From: Prorocentrum cordatum
Lineage: Eukaryota > Sar > Dinophyceae > Prorocentrales > Prorocentraceae
DNA length: 64,000 nucleotides
Assembly (NCBI GenBank): GCA_963575745.1
Contig: CAUYUJ010016345.1
Coordinates: forward strand, 10,001-74,000
Direction: 5' to 3'
The notes beneath the pieces are model-generated. The model saw nothing but the letters and a program-made list of their open reading frames with translations. It ran no database searches and was not told where the DNA came from. Numbering within the stretch: position 1 is the stretch's first letter; every line of letters begins with the position of its first letter. This document shows positions 45,505 to 56,649 of the stretch, in pieces. A program made the position numbers and the translations under genes.

Positions 45505-46329
45505 TTGAGCCATGAGGAGCAGCGCCACTGCTCAGAGTGGCTTACGACTGCTCTTCGCCATAAACCATTTCATACTAATTTCTTCTCTGATAGGTTCCTG
45601 CGAGCAGCACCGTCCTTCGATGAATTCGATGGATGCGTTGAGCTCTCCGAGTTGCTCGGCCACTGGCCACCTGAGGGATATGATCGGTGTCATCACAAAC
45701 GCCTGGAGGCTGCGCGCCGGCGGCTCGGGAACCGCCACTGGGCAAACCAGGCTGTAGCTGTGTTGGACCTGATTGGCATGGTCGACAATGCTGGAATGCA
45801 AAAGAACAGGCTGCAGCACAACAAGTGCCAGTACGCCTCTGAGGCGCACGAGACGTATTTCATCCGCCCAAGCAACGGACACAGCAGTCCTGGGATAAAG
45901 TGCCCTGAATCATTGTATATGAGAACCACAGATTTGACTGTTCCAGGTGCACCTTGTTATTTTATTCATGGTACTCAGTTGGCAAACAGCCTGAATATAC
46001 TTAGCATTGGACTGCAATGCCGCGCTGACGACACCAGCTAGAAGAGGGGCAGACATTTTGGTCATGCTGGCCCATATCTACCGGGCGACACTAGAATCCA
46101 GTCCGGCCTGCGCGTTGACTCCGAGGTATTGGTTATGGTTGGTTTGAAGAACTTGCTTCGGGACAATATGTCGACTTGGCGCACGGCAAATGATATCATC
46201 ATGTCACCAGGTCGGAACGGCAGAATTCCTCCGACTCACATCGTTCAGCTGATAGGTATTCTGCCCAACGAACATTGCAGGTGCAACCTTGCGGGACACA
46301 TGGATCAATCCCTTGTACCTGCGGGATAA
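45505..46329 (+). pseudogene. Tpt1/KptA-like RNA 2'-phosphotransferase domain inside the Copia element
   Basis: Family landmarks occur in order, numbering from codon 45466: TALRHKP (R31-H32), DGCVELSELL (55-64), FIRPSNGHS (R134; family IRAxQGHS), FIHGT (168-170; family YHGT), ILSIGL (178-183), RGRHFGHAG (family RxHVHxA), SGLR (R216) followed by a hydrophobic strand. The known catalytic tetrad Arg-His-Arg-Arg is therefore present as R31, H32, R134 and R216. Tpt1 uses NAD+ to remove a 2'-phosphate from RNA, usually at a tRNA splice junction. One in-frame TAG at 46039-46041 breaks this copy. Its job in a retrotransposon is unknown. Confidence 0.8.
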
Positions 46330-46448
46330 CAATCAGCTGTATCCGGGTAGTGATCTTTCTATCGAAAGGATGTACGAATTTCGGAATGATGCATCACCGT
46401 TGAAAGATTGGTTTATCCCAAAGACCATCTAAAACTCTAAAATTTGAA

Positions 46449-47129
46449 GTGTCCCGAACCGACGCCCATCCAGGGAGTCGAGTTCTCAACGGTGTTCATG
46501 CTACAGGATATGTATCAAGCGGGGACACCTGCAGGGGATCTGATGGATCTTGGATTCAGGCTCAAAGTGCGGACGTGACAGGTATGACTTCAAGTGGCAT
46601 TACTCCCACCGACACGCTATACGCCAACGACCCGTGGCGCGCTCAGGTGCAGCAGCTGCCAGTACCTGCAGGACAACCTGCGTCGTTCGAACCTTTGAGC
46701 AGAGCCACAGCTCCATGTGGGACTCCACAGAGTGCTGGGAGCACCAATAGCCTGCAGGCAAGGCTCCAAAGCATTCGGATGGACCCGCAGCTCCACCAGG
46801 CTTTGCAGGCGACATCACCATTCGCATCGCCGCGTCCACATGCGGGGCAACCTGCTTTTCCTGATCACCACGCTGCACAGAGGACCGAGAGCTAAGTTGG
46901 TCAGCAAGAGTGGATGTACCGGCAGATGTGCGAAGCTGCTCAGAGCATGCGTAGGGGCGGCATCGACCTCCCTAGCGCCAACTGGACGCCGCCTTGGGAG
47001 CATGTTCCGGACCCGAATCCATCACCGGACGAACCCAATCGGTTTGGATACGTGCCAGCATTTTCAGCCATCCTACATACGATCCGACAGCTGCAGAACG
47101 CCCCACAGCAGCACCGATGGACCTCCCAT
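46449..47129 (+). pseudogene. Copia interval before the RING-like domain, unassigned
   Basis: A Pro/Ala/Gln-rich, probably disordered stretch with several AGQPA or AGTPA peptides encoded by the hairpin repeats (46519, 46668, 46842). No domain was recognised. Confidence 0.45.
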
Positions 47130-48652
47130 TGTATCCTGACTATCACGCTCAGGTAAGTGGTACTCCTCGTGTGGGCACGCAGCCGGAAAACCCGTATGTA
47201 CGAGCGACGGCCGACGATTTCTACCAGTCTCAGTTAACGCGCGGCTTTGGCTACACGCCAGGCGCGCCGGGCCAGATTCCTCATTATGGATATTTGGCCG
47301 CCCCTATGGATTCAGATGTGCAGCAGCAGGCCCCAGGCCTGGTAGCGCCATCATCCGTGGGGGAGCTGCGCCCAGAGATTCTGACCACTCATGAGGCGCA
47401 GCAGCCAACATTGCGATGCAATCGGCCCGCCAGCGTCGCAATCATGAGCGTCAGGCAAACAGGATGCTGGGCCGCGCGGGGCAATCTGCTACTCCAAATA
47501 CAGCCGGGACACTTGAAATTAACCCGGCAACACTTGCAGCGATGCAGCTACCGTCGGTCCCACCGATTCGATATGAAGTTGGCGAAACCACTCTGGAGCG
47601 CCATCAGGCCATCGGCAACACCGCCAACCATCAGCGACGGTGACTTTAACAAGTGTGCCATTTGCCGGGATCACTTCATGCATCACGACGAGGTCTGGAG
47701 GCTTCAGCGTGGTCACATATTCCATGCACAGTGCTGGGAGCGAGGTGCACGTGCCCATGTGGACAGACAGTTGGCTGGCAATATGGAAGGTACCGCAACT
47801 GAGGCACCCTGCGTCATCTGCAGGGGCGCTGGTCGAATCACAGCTGAGTTTCATTATGCCCTTGCTGGAGATCAGGATGCACTGGATCGCCATGGAGAAA
47901 TACTCCGAGGGGCTAACGAACTCAGGGACCTTCGCGAAGAGCTCGACCGCGTCACGGCGATGATGATGAACAACACGGCAGCCCCTACAACGACACCAGC
48001 GTGGCAACCTGCGTCATCAGCCAACGCGGGGCAGGCGACGGAGGCCACCGCGCCTGCTGTGGATGCGCCCATGCCATTAATAGCGGAGGCCGCCAACAAT
48101 GCAGGGACACCTGCTGCAACCGCACCTGCCGCCGTGCCGGTCAACGACATGTGGTTGAGGCGTATGGAGAGAGCCACCGACAGGATCGCTCCGTGGCTTC
48201 AGTCTCCACATACATACATGCCGCACGGGCGCGACACGCGCCCGCGCAGTCAGCGCAGGACAGAGAGCCCGGCGAGCGCGCGCAGTGGCATTAGTGCGAT
48301 ATCCGAACGCGACATACTACACACTGTGTTAATGGTAAATACAGATGGTCAGATGGGCATGCGTGCGGACGAGGATACGCTCATGAACATGCCTACCACG
48401 TCTGCATCACGCCCATACACGCATGACGAGTATCCTACGGCCTGGATCTTTGAGAAGAACCCCACTACGGAAGAGGAGGCTCGTGGATACATGAACGTTT
48501 CACATCGCTGTCAAGAAACGATTGGGTGTTGGAGCAGAGGCGCCGCAGGGGCATGTATGGTACGGCGCTGTCTGAAGTGCGAGGATTATTTGGAGAACGC
48601 CATGAGTTGGCTCTGGCAGCAAACAGTGGAACAATGGTGGATGGCATGTTGA
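46994..48652 (+). pseudogene. Copia polyprotein segment with a RING-H2-like domain
   Basis: A 552-codon frame. At 47654-47821 it reads CAIC, then HIFHAQC, then CVIC: the C-x2-C, H-x2-H-x2-C and C-x2-C pattern of a RING-H2 finger. The Cys expected two residues before the first His (family pattern C-G-H-x-F-H) is Arg (CGT at 47708), one transition from TGT, so this copy may have lost a zinc ligand. Acidic helices and Ala/Pro-rich linkers follow. RING fingers usually bring E2 enzymes for ubiquitin transfer; here it would be part of the element's polyprotein. Confidence 0.65.
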
Positions 48653-49338
48653 CAGTCCTTCTGGACATTGGCAGCAGCATCAGCATCATGGGTTTAAAGA
48701 CGGCACAGACATTCGAACAGGTATCCCGTTCCCACGGACACGCCATCAAGAAGCTGAACCTGACGAAGAGGCTCTACGTGTCGGGAGTGGGACATGGTGC
48801 CGCGGTATGTGGTAAGTCCTTGCACTGCAAGATTGCGTGCAAGCAAAGGGGGGACCCGGCGGGGACACTTGCTGTGCCGAGACTTGATACCTACCCAGGA
48901 AATGTGGCTGGGGGTCCAGGGGGGAACCTCCATGCTATTTTGCGTTTGAGGAGCATGTCCAATATGAAGACTATCCTGATCTTCGAGCAGGGGCACGAGA
49001 AGATGATCATCCCTGGCTCTGAGATGCACAAGCGTCTACTTGGAAAGGGTGCCAGAGTGCTTGATATGATGAAAACGCCTGCTGGGCATCTGGCACTCAA
49101 GGTTGACGAGTACGGGACTGCAACTGAGGATAAAGGACCAATGTCGCTTACTATTACGGCCAATCCTCAATGCAAGGATGACCCGCTACTTGTCAAAGGG
49201 GCATCTGATCCAGAGCCAGCCGCGGGGACACCTGATGCGAGTGATGCCCATACATATGATGTCACAGGATACCAAGGGCATCAGCTTCTCCATCAACGAG
49301 GAGACGCTCGCTTTCACGACCCAGTCTTTGGTGAATAA
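48526..49338 (+). pseudogene. Copia aspartic protease
   Basis: LTVLLDIGSSISIMG at about 48652-48696 matches the retropepsin active site hydrophobic-D-T/S-G-S/A, except that Thr is Ile (GAC ATT GGC AGC from 48664). A flap-like segment (YVSGVGHGAAVCG) and the segment NLHAILRLRSM, normally ILGL-type, follow. This part should cut the polyprotein. The active-site Thr change probably inactivates it. It overlaps the end of the RING frame by a frame change near 48.6 kb. Confidence 0.7.
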
Positions 49339-50795
49339 CACTTTGAAAACCTGGCATCGCAGGAATGCGTCCTTCGGGACTAACCCTACCTCGGCCGACC
49401 AGGACTTCGCCTTGCGCAACTTGCAGGCGAAGGTATATCAGGCCATTTACGAGGAGGGCACAGAGTGGACGCCGCCCATTGCACAGGCAGGGACACCTGC
49501 GCAAGTGGATGATGCCGCTGAGAAGTTTGATATCTGTACTTCGAGAAGTGGCTCTGCAGCGCAGCATGGCACGGGCATTTGGACGCCACCATCGCCATAT
49601 GAGTGACGGGGGCAGGCGCGTGCCACGGCCGCCAGCGCTTGCTCAGACAGGCCGACCACTCAGGTGGTGTCATCAAGTGCGGGGAAGCCTGCATTCTTTT
49701 CTCAGGCGCCAGCTGTGCGCGCCAGGGACAGTGGCAAGCCCGGCTGCGCGGCTGCCACGGATAGTTGTGGACCGAGCTGTGTGGCCGCTGCAGAAATATA
49801 ATAATGCTTATCGCATCATTCTCATTCTCGCGCATTTGTAATTGAGGATATACGGACAGCTTGCGCTGAATTCCGAGCCCGTGGTTATATGCGTGACCGT
49901 ATTACACATACAGAGGTCATGACCTCCACTGGCACACAATATTTGGGTGCTTTACTCTCGGGAGATCTGTCATGGGTGGCAACACCTGCTGATAGGCACG
50001 AGACTGCCTGGAAAGCGGGCAGGACCACACTATCAACGCATCCCAAACTTGATGACTAAGGCTCGGGCTCTGCGCGTGACTATTGTGCTTGTGGGACCAC
50101 CAGGATACTTCTGGAAACAGGGTCCCATACGGGACGCCATTGAAGATCTTGACTTGCAGGCCATGCGTACGCGATTATGCCATTTCGGTCTGAGATACGA
50201 CCGCTCTAGTCCGTTGCCAAGCGGATCGCATCTGCAAGTGGCAACTACTTGTACGCGCATCCCGACAAATTTGTGGAGGTGCACGTGTAAAACAGCAGGG
50301 AAACCTGCACAACTTACTGAGCATGCCCTGGACTGGCATGGACAAGGGGCTCAGAAGGCCAAATGGCGCAACAACACGCTAGCTATCCTGACTGCAAGAT
50401 TGCTTGATCAAATGGATTTACACAAGACGCAGAGAAATCACAGAAGTGCTGTACACCTTAGCATCCACACACGAGTGGATAAGGGAGTTCGAACTTACGT
50501 TCAGTCTCGAAAGAATGGCCCTGAGTGGGGCCATGTCGTCAGACGGGCAACGACGAACCTGGATGACAATACGACCATACAAGACACCAAGATCCAGGAC
50601 CAGCCTATCGGGTACAACTACAATGCACCGTTACCGAATGGTGTGACCAACATTCGTATTCGATGTTACTGGCAGCAGCCCAAACCGGCTCTCATCGGAC
50701 ACGGGAACCCACGTCCACGCCCTCGGCGAGTTGCGATCGTCGGCGACGACCGCCCCCCTCCCCCTTCGATTGAGCGTGCTCCCCTCTATTCCTGA
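49339..50795 (+). pseudogene. Copia interval between protease and methyltransferase-like domain, unassigned
   Basis: Two frames matter. 49103-49606 carries a helical linker with AGTPAQVDD. 49947-50795 carries ALRVTIVLVGPPGYFWKQGP, MRTRLCHFGLRYDRSSPLP, LQVATTCTRIPTNLWRC and HALDWHGQGAQKAKW. The latter is coherent protein sequence of a kind I associate with dinoflagellate Copia polyproteins, but I cannot assign it a function. Confidence 0.45.
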
Positions 50796-51138
50796 ATTCC
50801 CGACACTCGGTTCACCTGATGTTGCGCAACAGACTGAACAGCAGACAGCACTACCGACCGATGCCCGAATCAAAGAAGAAAAACAGAAAGCAGACAACGA
50901 AGCGGGCATCAAGCCACGCAAGATACCCAAGATAGTCGAAGAAGGCAACGGTGACTGCGGAGATGACCCTAGAGGACTCGGACGTGGCGCGTATTATACC
51001 GACCTACCTCTTGACCCCGACACGGAAAGCGATGATGCAGAGGAAACTTTCATCACATTACTTGTGGGGCTACTTGCTGAATCCTACGCAGACGTATTCT
51101 CCATAATCCCCACCCTGTGCCATGGACGTCGCAACAAG

Positions 51139-51640
51139 GTGGACATGTTGGAATTATGCGGAGGAAGTGGAGGTATATCGCAGCTAGCATTCAGCCGAGG
51201 TTTGTCCTCAGGGGGAAACCTCGGCAAACGCTCCTTTGTTTACCTTGGAAACAAAGATGTCCAGGATGCTGCGATGCATTACCTAGACGTTTGTTTTGTC
51301 CACGCTGTCCTGCTACAACCCAGCTGCAGAACGACGGGACTACCTATCTATTTGAACGCCCAGGTCAAGTACGATGCCTGGCATGAGCACCACAAAAAAG
51401 ATCTGCCGCATATTAAGTTTTGTAGTAAGTTGCTACACGTCATAACGATCTTCGACGATTTTATTTTCGAGAACAACCAGTGGGCACTTGGGTGGACCAG
51501 ATACCACCATGGACTGCATTGGCCAAAAGCAAGGGCACTTGCAAGGTGAATACGGACCAATGCGCTACCGGCTTACGCGATTCCCACGGGGTACTGATAC
51601 GGAAACCGACCGAGATCATGGCCAACCACCGCTTTCTATT
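51139..51640 (+). pseudogene. Copia methyltransferase-like (Rossmann) domain
   Basis: VDMLELCGGSGGISQLAF at 51139-51192 resembles motif I of SAM-dependent, especially cytosine-C5, methyltransferases (hydrophobic-D/E-L-F-x-G-x-G-G). About 40 residues later comes HAVLLQPSCRTTG, in the position of the PC motif of those enzymes (here S-C). A frameshift near 51480 moves the rest to another frame with NTDQCATGLRD and IRKPTEIMANHRF. Enzymatic activity is uncertain; the match is by pattern only. Confidence 0.5.
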
Positions 51641-51699
51641 TCCCCCTCTTGAACGAAGACGATGTGCTGGTCATCATCAAGCTGCGTCGGTGTGTAACA

Positions 51700-53560
51700 G
51701 AGAACTGCCCATGGCTGCACAGTACACTCCAAAGATGCAGTCGCTCTTTGTCGATGCAGTTCAGATCGCACACGATCTCTTCCAGGTAAACCGTGATCCC
51801 TTCCATGGACACCCTTATTCTTCCACCGCGTTAGTCGCCAACGTGAGAGGATATGATTTGGACGACCCGACTCTCCCTCGGCAACCCGACGGCTCGATCG
51901 CGAGACCACCTTCGGGAGGGCCCGGGTGTCCCGCATGCGCGGACAATGTTAACATGCGCTCTCCTTCGCATGACAAAAATCCTAGGCATTGTAGGTGGTA
52001 CGATAAGGAAGACCCCCATTGGGAGTGTCCGAGCTGCAAGAAGAACTACGGCCAGAACAAGCCTGGACATGCACTAACCCCTGGCAAATGCAAGTTCGCC
52101 AAACCCTGGAAGCTGCCTAACAATCATGGACAAGTACCACCGGCTCCTGCCGAACCGGCAGCAGGACCTAAACCACCGGCTCCTGCTGAACCAGCAGCAC
52201 CACTACCCGAGGCGCCAGCCGCACCACCACTCACGCGGCGAAGAGCACCAAGACGCGGCTCTAGAGCCAGACCTACAGCGGGCGCAAGCAGTCACGATAT
52301 TACAGTAGGCAGACATGCTGCTGAACTTGCTGCAGGGCAACCTGCCTCGAGTGGAGCTGGGAGCTCGGATGACCATCTCCGACTGCCACAGGTTAGAGTC
52401 AGACGTGGCCGACAGCAAGGTGGAGATGCACCTCCTCCGCCACTGGCGGGTAGCCCTGTTGCACGACCAGGACTTCAAGACTGGTCACGGTTCGACGTAC
52501 AAATCAGTCTACACACTTTACGAAGCCTTGACCCAAGCGTGGTAACACGCAAGTTGCGGAAGCTACACTTGCGCTGGTTCCATGCGAAAGAGCTTAAGAC
52601 GAGACTCATCTTAACTAAGATAGGTCTGGATAACGTCAGACTCAACCTGGTTAAAGGTGTCTGCGACACATGTCGGGAGCGCAGGGCTTGGGACGAGCCT
52701 GGGCATGCAGTTATGCCCTCCACTGCACTGCCTGGGAAATCTAACGAAGAAGTATAATGTGACCTGATGTTATACAAACAAGAACACTAGATCTCTCATA
52801 TCATCGACCGTTGTATTCGATATGCTACTGGAACGGGGGTACCAGACAAGACGACGACCCGTATCCTGGATGCATATCATTAGTGTTGGATGCAGTTTGG
52901 ACCTGCAAAGGTACTCTACTCCGACGGAGAGGGCGCCATCAACAACGGCATTGCGAAAGCAGACTTCAAGGCAAAGGGCGCTGAACTCGGAATACGTGCG
53001 CGTGGACAGCACGCTACGACGATCGGAGCCAGAAACGGCAGATTACGCCATCTACTTCATGACATGGAAGCTGAATTCAACAGGTTGGACATACCTCTTG
53101 TTCACGACTGCTACACGAGGCCTTGTTTGCCGCCAGCGCGTTCATTTCCTACAACGAGGTGTCTCCATACAACGCTCTGTTTGGACGGCAACCAGCAATG
53201 CTTCCTGACTTGCCCGTGTTGGGCCACGAGCAGCCGACGGAAACGTCGGATCATTCTCGTGAACAGACGATACGCAAGGTACGCATTGAAGCTATCACAC
53301 AGGCCACAGCAGTAGCTAAGACCATTCGTGCCTTACGAACTAAGACAACTGCTAACGGTCAGCATTACTACGATGAAGGAGACTCGGTCGATTATCAACG
53401 CCCCACAACCACAAAGGACGACCGGGGAGGCTGGAACGGCCCATTCCCAGTCGTAAAGAACGATCCCGAAAGGGGTCAAGTCATTATTCGAGTGGGCAAT
53501 CGCGATGTTCAGGTACAATACGGCGATGCACGACATGCGCTCTATGTCGAAGCACGAATC
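51700..53560 (+). pseudogene. Copia integrase
   Basis: The zinc-binding HHCC module is at 52566-52673 (H-L-R-W-F-H, then C-D-T-C). The catalytic core follows: D at 52761 (CDLM) and D at 52923 (YSDGEGA), both preceded by hydrophobic strands. The segment NEVSPYNALFGRQPAMLP (~53165) and a C-terminal RDVQVQYGDARHALYVE end the domain. In-frame stops at 52755, 52788 and 52881 and a frameshift near 53110 inactivate it. A Pro/Ala-rich linker at about 52125-52340 precedes the zinc module. Confidence 0.85.
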
Positions 53561-54674
53561 GTCAGAGAAATTGGCTCCGACAACACTGCGCTACGGACAG
53601 TGTTGACGTTCGTGGCCAGTTTACCAGTGCGGAGACCTGCTATGACATTCGGCTATGTACCGACCAGGAAAGGGGCGCTTCAGATGACGTGTGCAAGCCG
53701 TCTATCTCCTAAGGTACACTTAGCTTTACAGTACCCGATCAGAAACTACTTCCGCATCGAGAACGTAGTTTCTGTCAGGTTAGTTAAGGGTATCCATAAG
53801 CTACCTCCGGTCGCTTACGCTGACAGCTGCACATTGGCCCACTATGACAACGACGCGAATCCCGGATTCCACTACTATGAAGCAGAAGGCACCGCACTGA
53901 ACATACACGGCATAACTGGATCAGCACATTCGAGGATCATCCAGTGCCACAAGCCCACCAAACGTCACGCAGGTTTTGACCAGGACATGACAAAGTTTGA
54001 GGAATTAGCGGACGCACCGACACCGGATGGAACCGCAAGAGAAGCCTCAGAAGCCGAACCACCACATGATGATGGACGTCTACGATTTCCGAGGAATCGA
54101 AGGCCGATCTCGAGTCACATATCATGGAAGTGCGGCATGCAGAACTACTGGATGAAAAGAAACTGCTTGAGGCAATTCCACCACAGGACCTTTTCACAAT
54201 ACCCACGCAGATGGTTCCAGACCAAAGTGCGCTGAGCACTCTAGCTGATGAAAAGCGGGGACACTTGCCTAAGTGGGGACGCACACGCGACTCCGACACC
54301 GAGGCAGCGCATCACGTCTTAATGTGTTGTTTGGTCGAAGACTGCAGCTACGGACTGGACTCAGGAAAAATTTGACAATATGTAAAACTCTGCTTTACGG
54401 CAGAAATGTCAAAGGTAGCCCTGTCCGAACAACAACACAAGATACTAGATGCCGAGCGACCTCTATGCGAGTACATGTTACCGCCGCTGCAAAGCGAGCG
54501 GTGGTCGTCAAGGGAGACGACGTCCTCGCGAAAGCTGACGTCCGGGCGAATCCCGAGAAAGTATCTAAAGTTCTCTACACTGAACTAAAGACATGGTTTG
54601 ACAATATGTGTTTCGAAATGCAAGACATACCTAAAGCGTCAAACGTCATGACTTCGAGGTACGTGAACAAATAA

Positions 54675-55577
54675 AAGTTTGTGGAGAACGAGAAGGGCGA
54701 GATGAAACGTACCATCAGATTACGTCTAGTACTCCAAGGCTCCATGGATCTCGAAGCCTTCGACGTAGAAACCTGTTCGGGAACAGCGCGGCGGCCAAAC
54801 CAGAGACTACTTGCAAGCACGGCAGCGTGCAAGAAGCAATGGATCATTGCTTCCCTCGATATCAACACGGCCTTCCTGAAAAGGGTTGACCCACCAGGAA
54901 CTTGCTGAGGCAACTGGCGAAAAGGAACGCGTGGCGTGTTTTACTTTGCCGCCTGGATCGGCCACGGCGCTTCGGATTCTCCCAGGCTTCGAACACTACG
55001 AGGAGTCTTGCAGTGCCTGAGACTAGGCACTGGCACCAAAGACGCACCGCGAGCTTACTCACTAAATCTCAGGAGGACCACGCGAGGTTTTGGTCTCCGA
55101 CCCACGTCCTACGACGAGGAGTTCGAGACGAGCAGCAACCTGTTTGCGGCCAAACTTGTTGATGATATTAATATGGCCGGCACTGAGGACACCATGGACA
55201 AGCATGTCAAGTGCGTAGAAGACACCTTTGGTAAGTGTAAACTCGACAAGCACACATACACCAACTGTGCTGTGAGATATACCAAGGATGAGGACGGCAA
55301 TGTTACTTTAGACCAAGACGGAAACATCAAGCAGCTCCGTCCTATACAGCATCCTGAGCTTACTGGCGCCGACGCTGACGCTCAGGCATCCAAGATGGTT
55401 GCAGACATGTTCGTGAGCTTCAGGGTTGCGCTGGCGTATGCATTAATCACCCAGGTGCGGTTGATGGTGCATGTTGTATCTCTAAAACGTGTCCAAGAAC
55501 CGATCAATATTCGAGCGCGACGACTGAACGCGATCACCAGGAAGCTGCAGGCCTGCCCCAAGAAGATCGTCTATTAG
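54675..55577 (+). pseudogene. Copia reverse transcriptase (RVT_2 type)
   Basis: Motif A is IIASLDINTAFLK, with the catalytic Asp at 54858. TGTKDAPRAYSLNLRR follows, then motif C LVDDINMAG with Asp-Asp at 55161-55166; most Copia enzymes have Tyr or similar before V-D-D. LGKCKL-like and WxxxQxG equivalents follow. Two compensating frame changes near 54.89 and 54.95 kb and a stop at 55575-55577 break the frame. The frame otherwise continues directly into RNase H. Confidence 0.9.
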
Positions 55578-55589
55578 GCTATGACCCCT

Positions 55590-56234
55590 ACGGGCGAGGT
55601 TAACCTGCACAGCGACTCAGGATACCGACGCCTGAGTGGAGACGCCGATGACGACGTCACAGGCTACGGTATTCGCGGGGCAAGCCTGCTACGGCGGTGA
55701 AACACGCCATCCGGTAAACCTGTCGTCCACTTGATCGATGCGCACAGCAAGTCTCGCCGCTTGCAGGTCCGCTCGAGTTATTCAGCAGAGACACGAGCAG
55801 CAGCCCATAATTCGGAGGACTGCTATCCTACGATTGTGACTCTGCACGAGCTTCACGCGGGGCCGCTCACGCCCACTCAGTTGAAAGACATACTTGAGTT
55901 GGGTGGCCTGAGCATCAACGTCACTTTGACCATAAATGCTGAGTCTGTTTTCAAGTCCTTGTCAAGCAAAGACTTGAAGAAGCCGACTGAGTGCACCCTT
56001 TTAGGACACATCAGTTGGATACGACAGATGATGGAGCGTGGAATCGTGCACAGTATTCAGTGGTGCGACACCCGAGATATGACTGCGGACTGTCACACCA
56101 AGGGGAGCATCGACAGAGAGATGCTCCTGAAGCTCATGGGAGGTATACAGGCCATCAAACATGACCTAAACAGTTACTCCATACCGGGCCGGCCAGACAT
56201 CTGGTCCTGTAGCCGCCTGAGGAGTATCTTTTAG
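55590..56234 (+). pseudogene. Copia RNase H
   Basis: LHSDSGYRRL supplies the first Asp, SSYSAETRAAAH the Glu, and DCHTKGSIDREMLL is the conserved Copia C-terminus (pattern D-x-x-T-K). The segment LTINAESVFKSL has Asn where an Asp is normal. A TGA lies at about 55698 and the natural stop at 56232-56234. Copia RNase H removes the RNA strand of the hybrid during cDNA synthesis. Confidence 0.8.
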
Positions 56235-56381
56235 TACGGAGTCGTACAGGCAAGGCAACTTGCGTGCGGGTCCACCTTCCTTATGGCCCGCCCTCTGTTC
56301 TGTCCTTTCGTATATGATTTGTTGCTGCACCTGCTGTAAGAGGGGCGGCGGACTCACGCTTCGTCTCCCTCCCCCCCCCCG
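56235..56381 (+). other. Copia 3' untranslated region
   Basis: 147 bp. It carries one hairpin repeat outside the ORF (GCAAGGCAACTTGC, 56250-56263). It ends in a pyrimidine run (TCTCCCTCCCCCCCCCC) directly before the LTR, where a purine-rich primer tract would be expected. That is unusual and may mean the tract lies elsewhere. Confidence 0.6.
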
Positions 56382-56644
56382 ACTCTAAAGTGAGCTGGGG
56401 GACACAGGGTGCGGAAGCGAGCGTGTGCCCGCGGCCGCGTCGGCTCAAACGGTCGGCCGCCCAAATATGACTGTGTCTCACTGCGTGACACACGATTGCT
56501 ATCAAAACCAAAAGGGTCTTCCTATTGCTTAAGATGGCACATCCTCTCCTGCTGGGACTATCGTTACTACGGTACAACAGAGCAGGAGTTTGGCTTCGCC
56601 TAAGGCGAAGCTGCTGGTTGGGCCTACCAACCCCTATTCAAACT
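56382..56644 (+). repeat. Copia 3' LTR
   Basis: 263 bp, starting ACTCTAAAGTGAGC and ending TTCAAACT. It is collinear with the 5' LTR over its full length. Confidence 0.93.
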
Positions 56645-56649
56645 GTCAG
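56645..56649. repeat. Target-site duplication GTCAG, right
   Basis: Followed by AGGCCTCTCGGGCC, which restores the interrupted ~380-bp satellite unit when joined to 40855. Confidence 0.93.

Larger units (their letters stand above)
40861..56644 (+). mobile_element. Ty1/copia-type LTR retrotransposon, 15.8 kb, decayed
   Basis: Direct LTRs lie at 40861-41125 and 56382-56644. A 5-bp target duplication GTCAG lies at 40856-40860 and 56645-56649. A primer site abuts the 5' LTR. Copia domain order is kept (gag, protease, integrase, RT, RNase H). It is much longer than typical Copia elements (about 5 kb) because about 4 kb lies between gag and protease and another 2 kb between protease and integrase, where extra domains sit. 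It is inserted in the sense orientation of the host gene, within intron 3. Stops in gag, the Tpt1-like domain, integrase and RNase H, plus frameshifts, make it defective. Confidence 0.95.
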
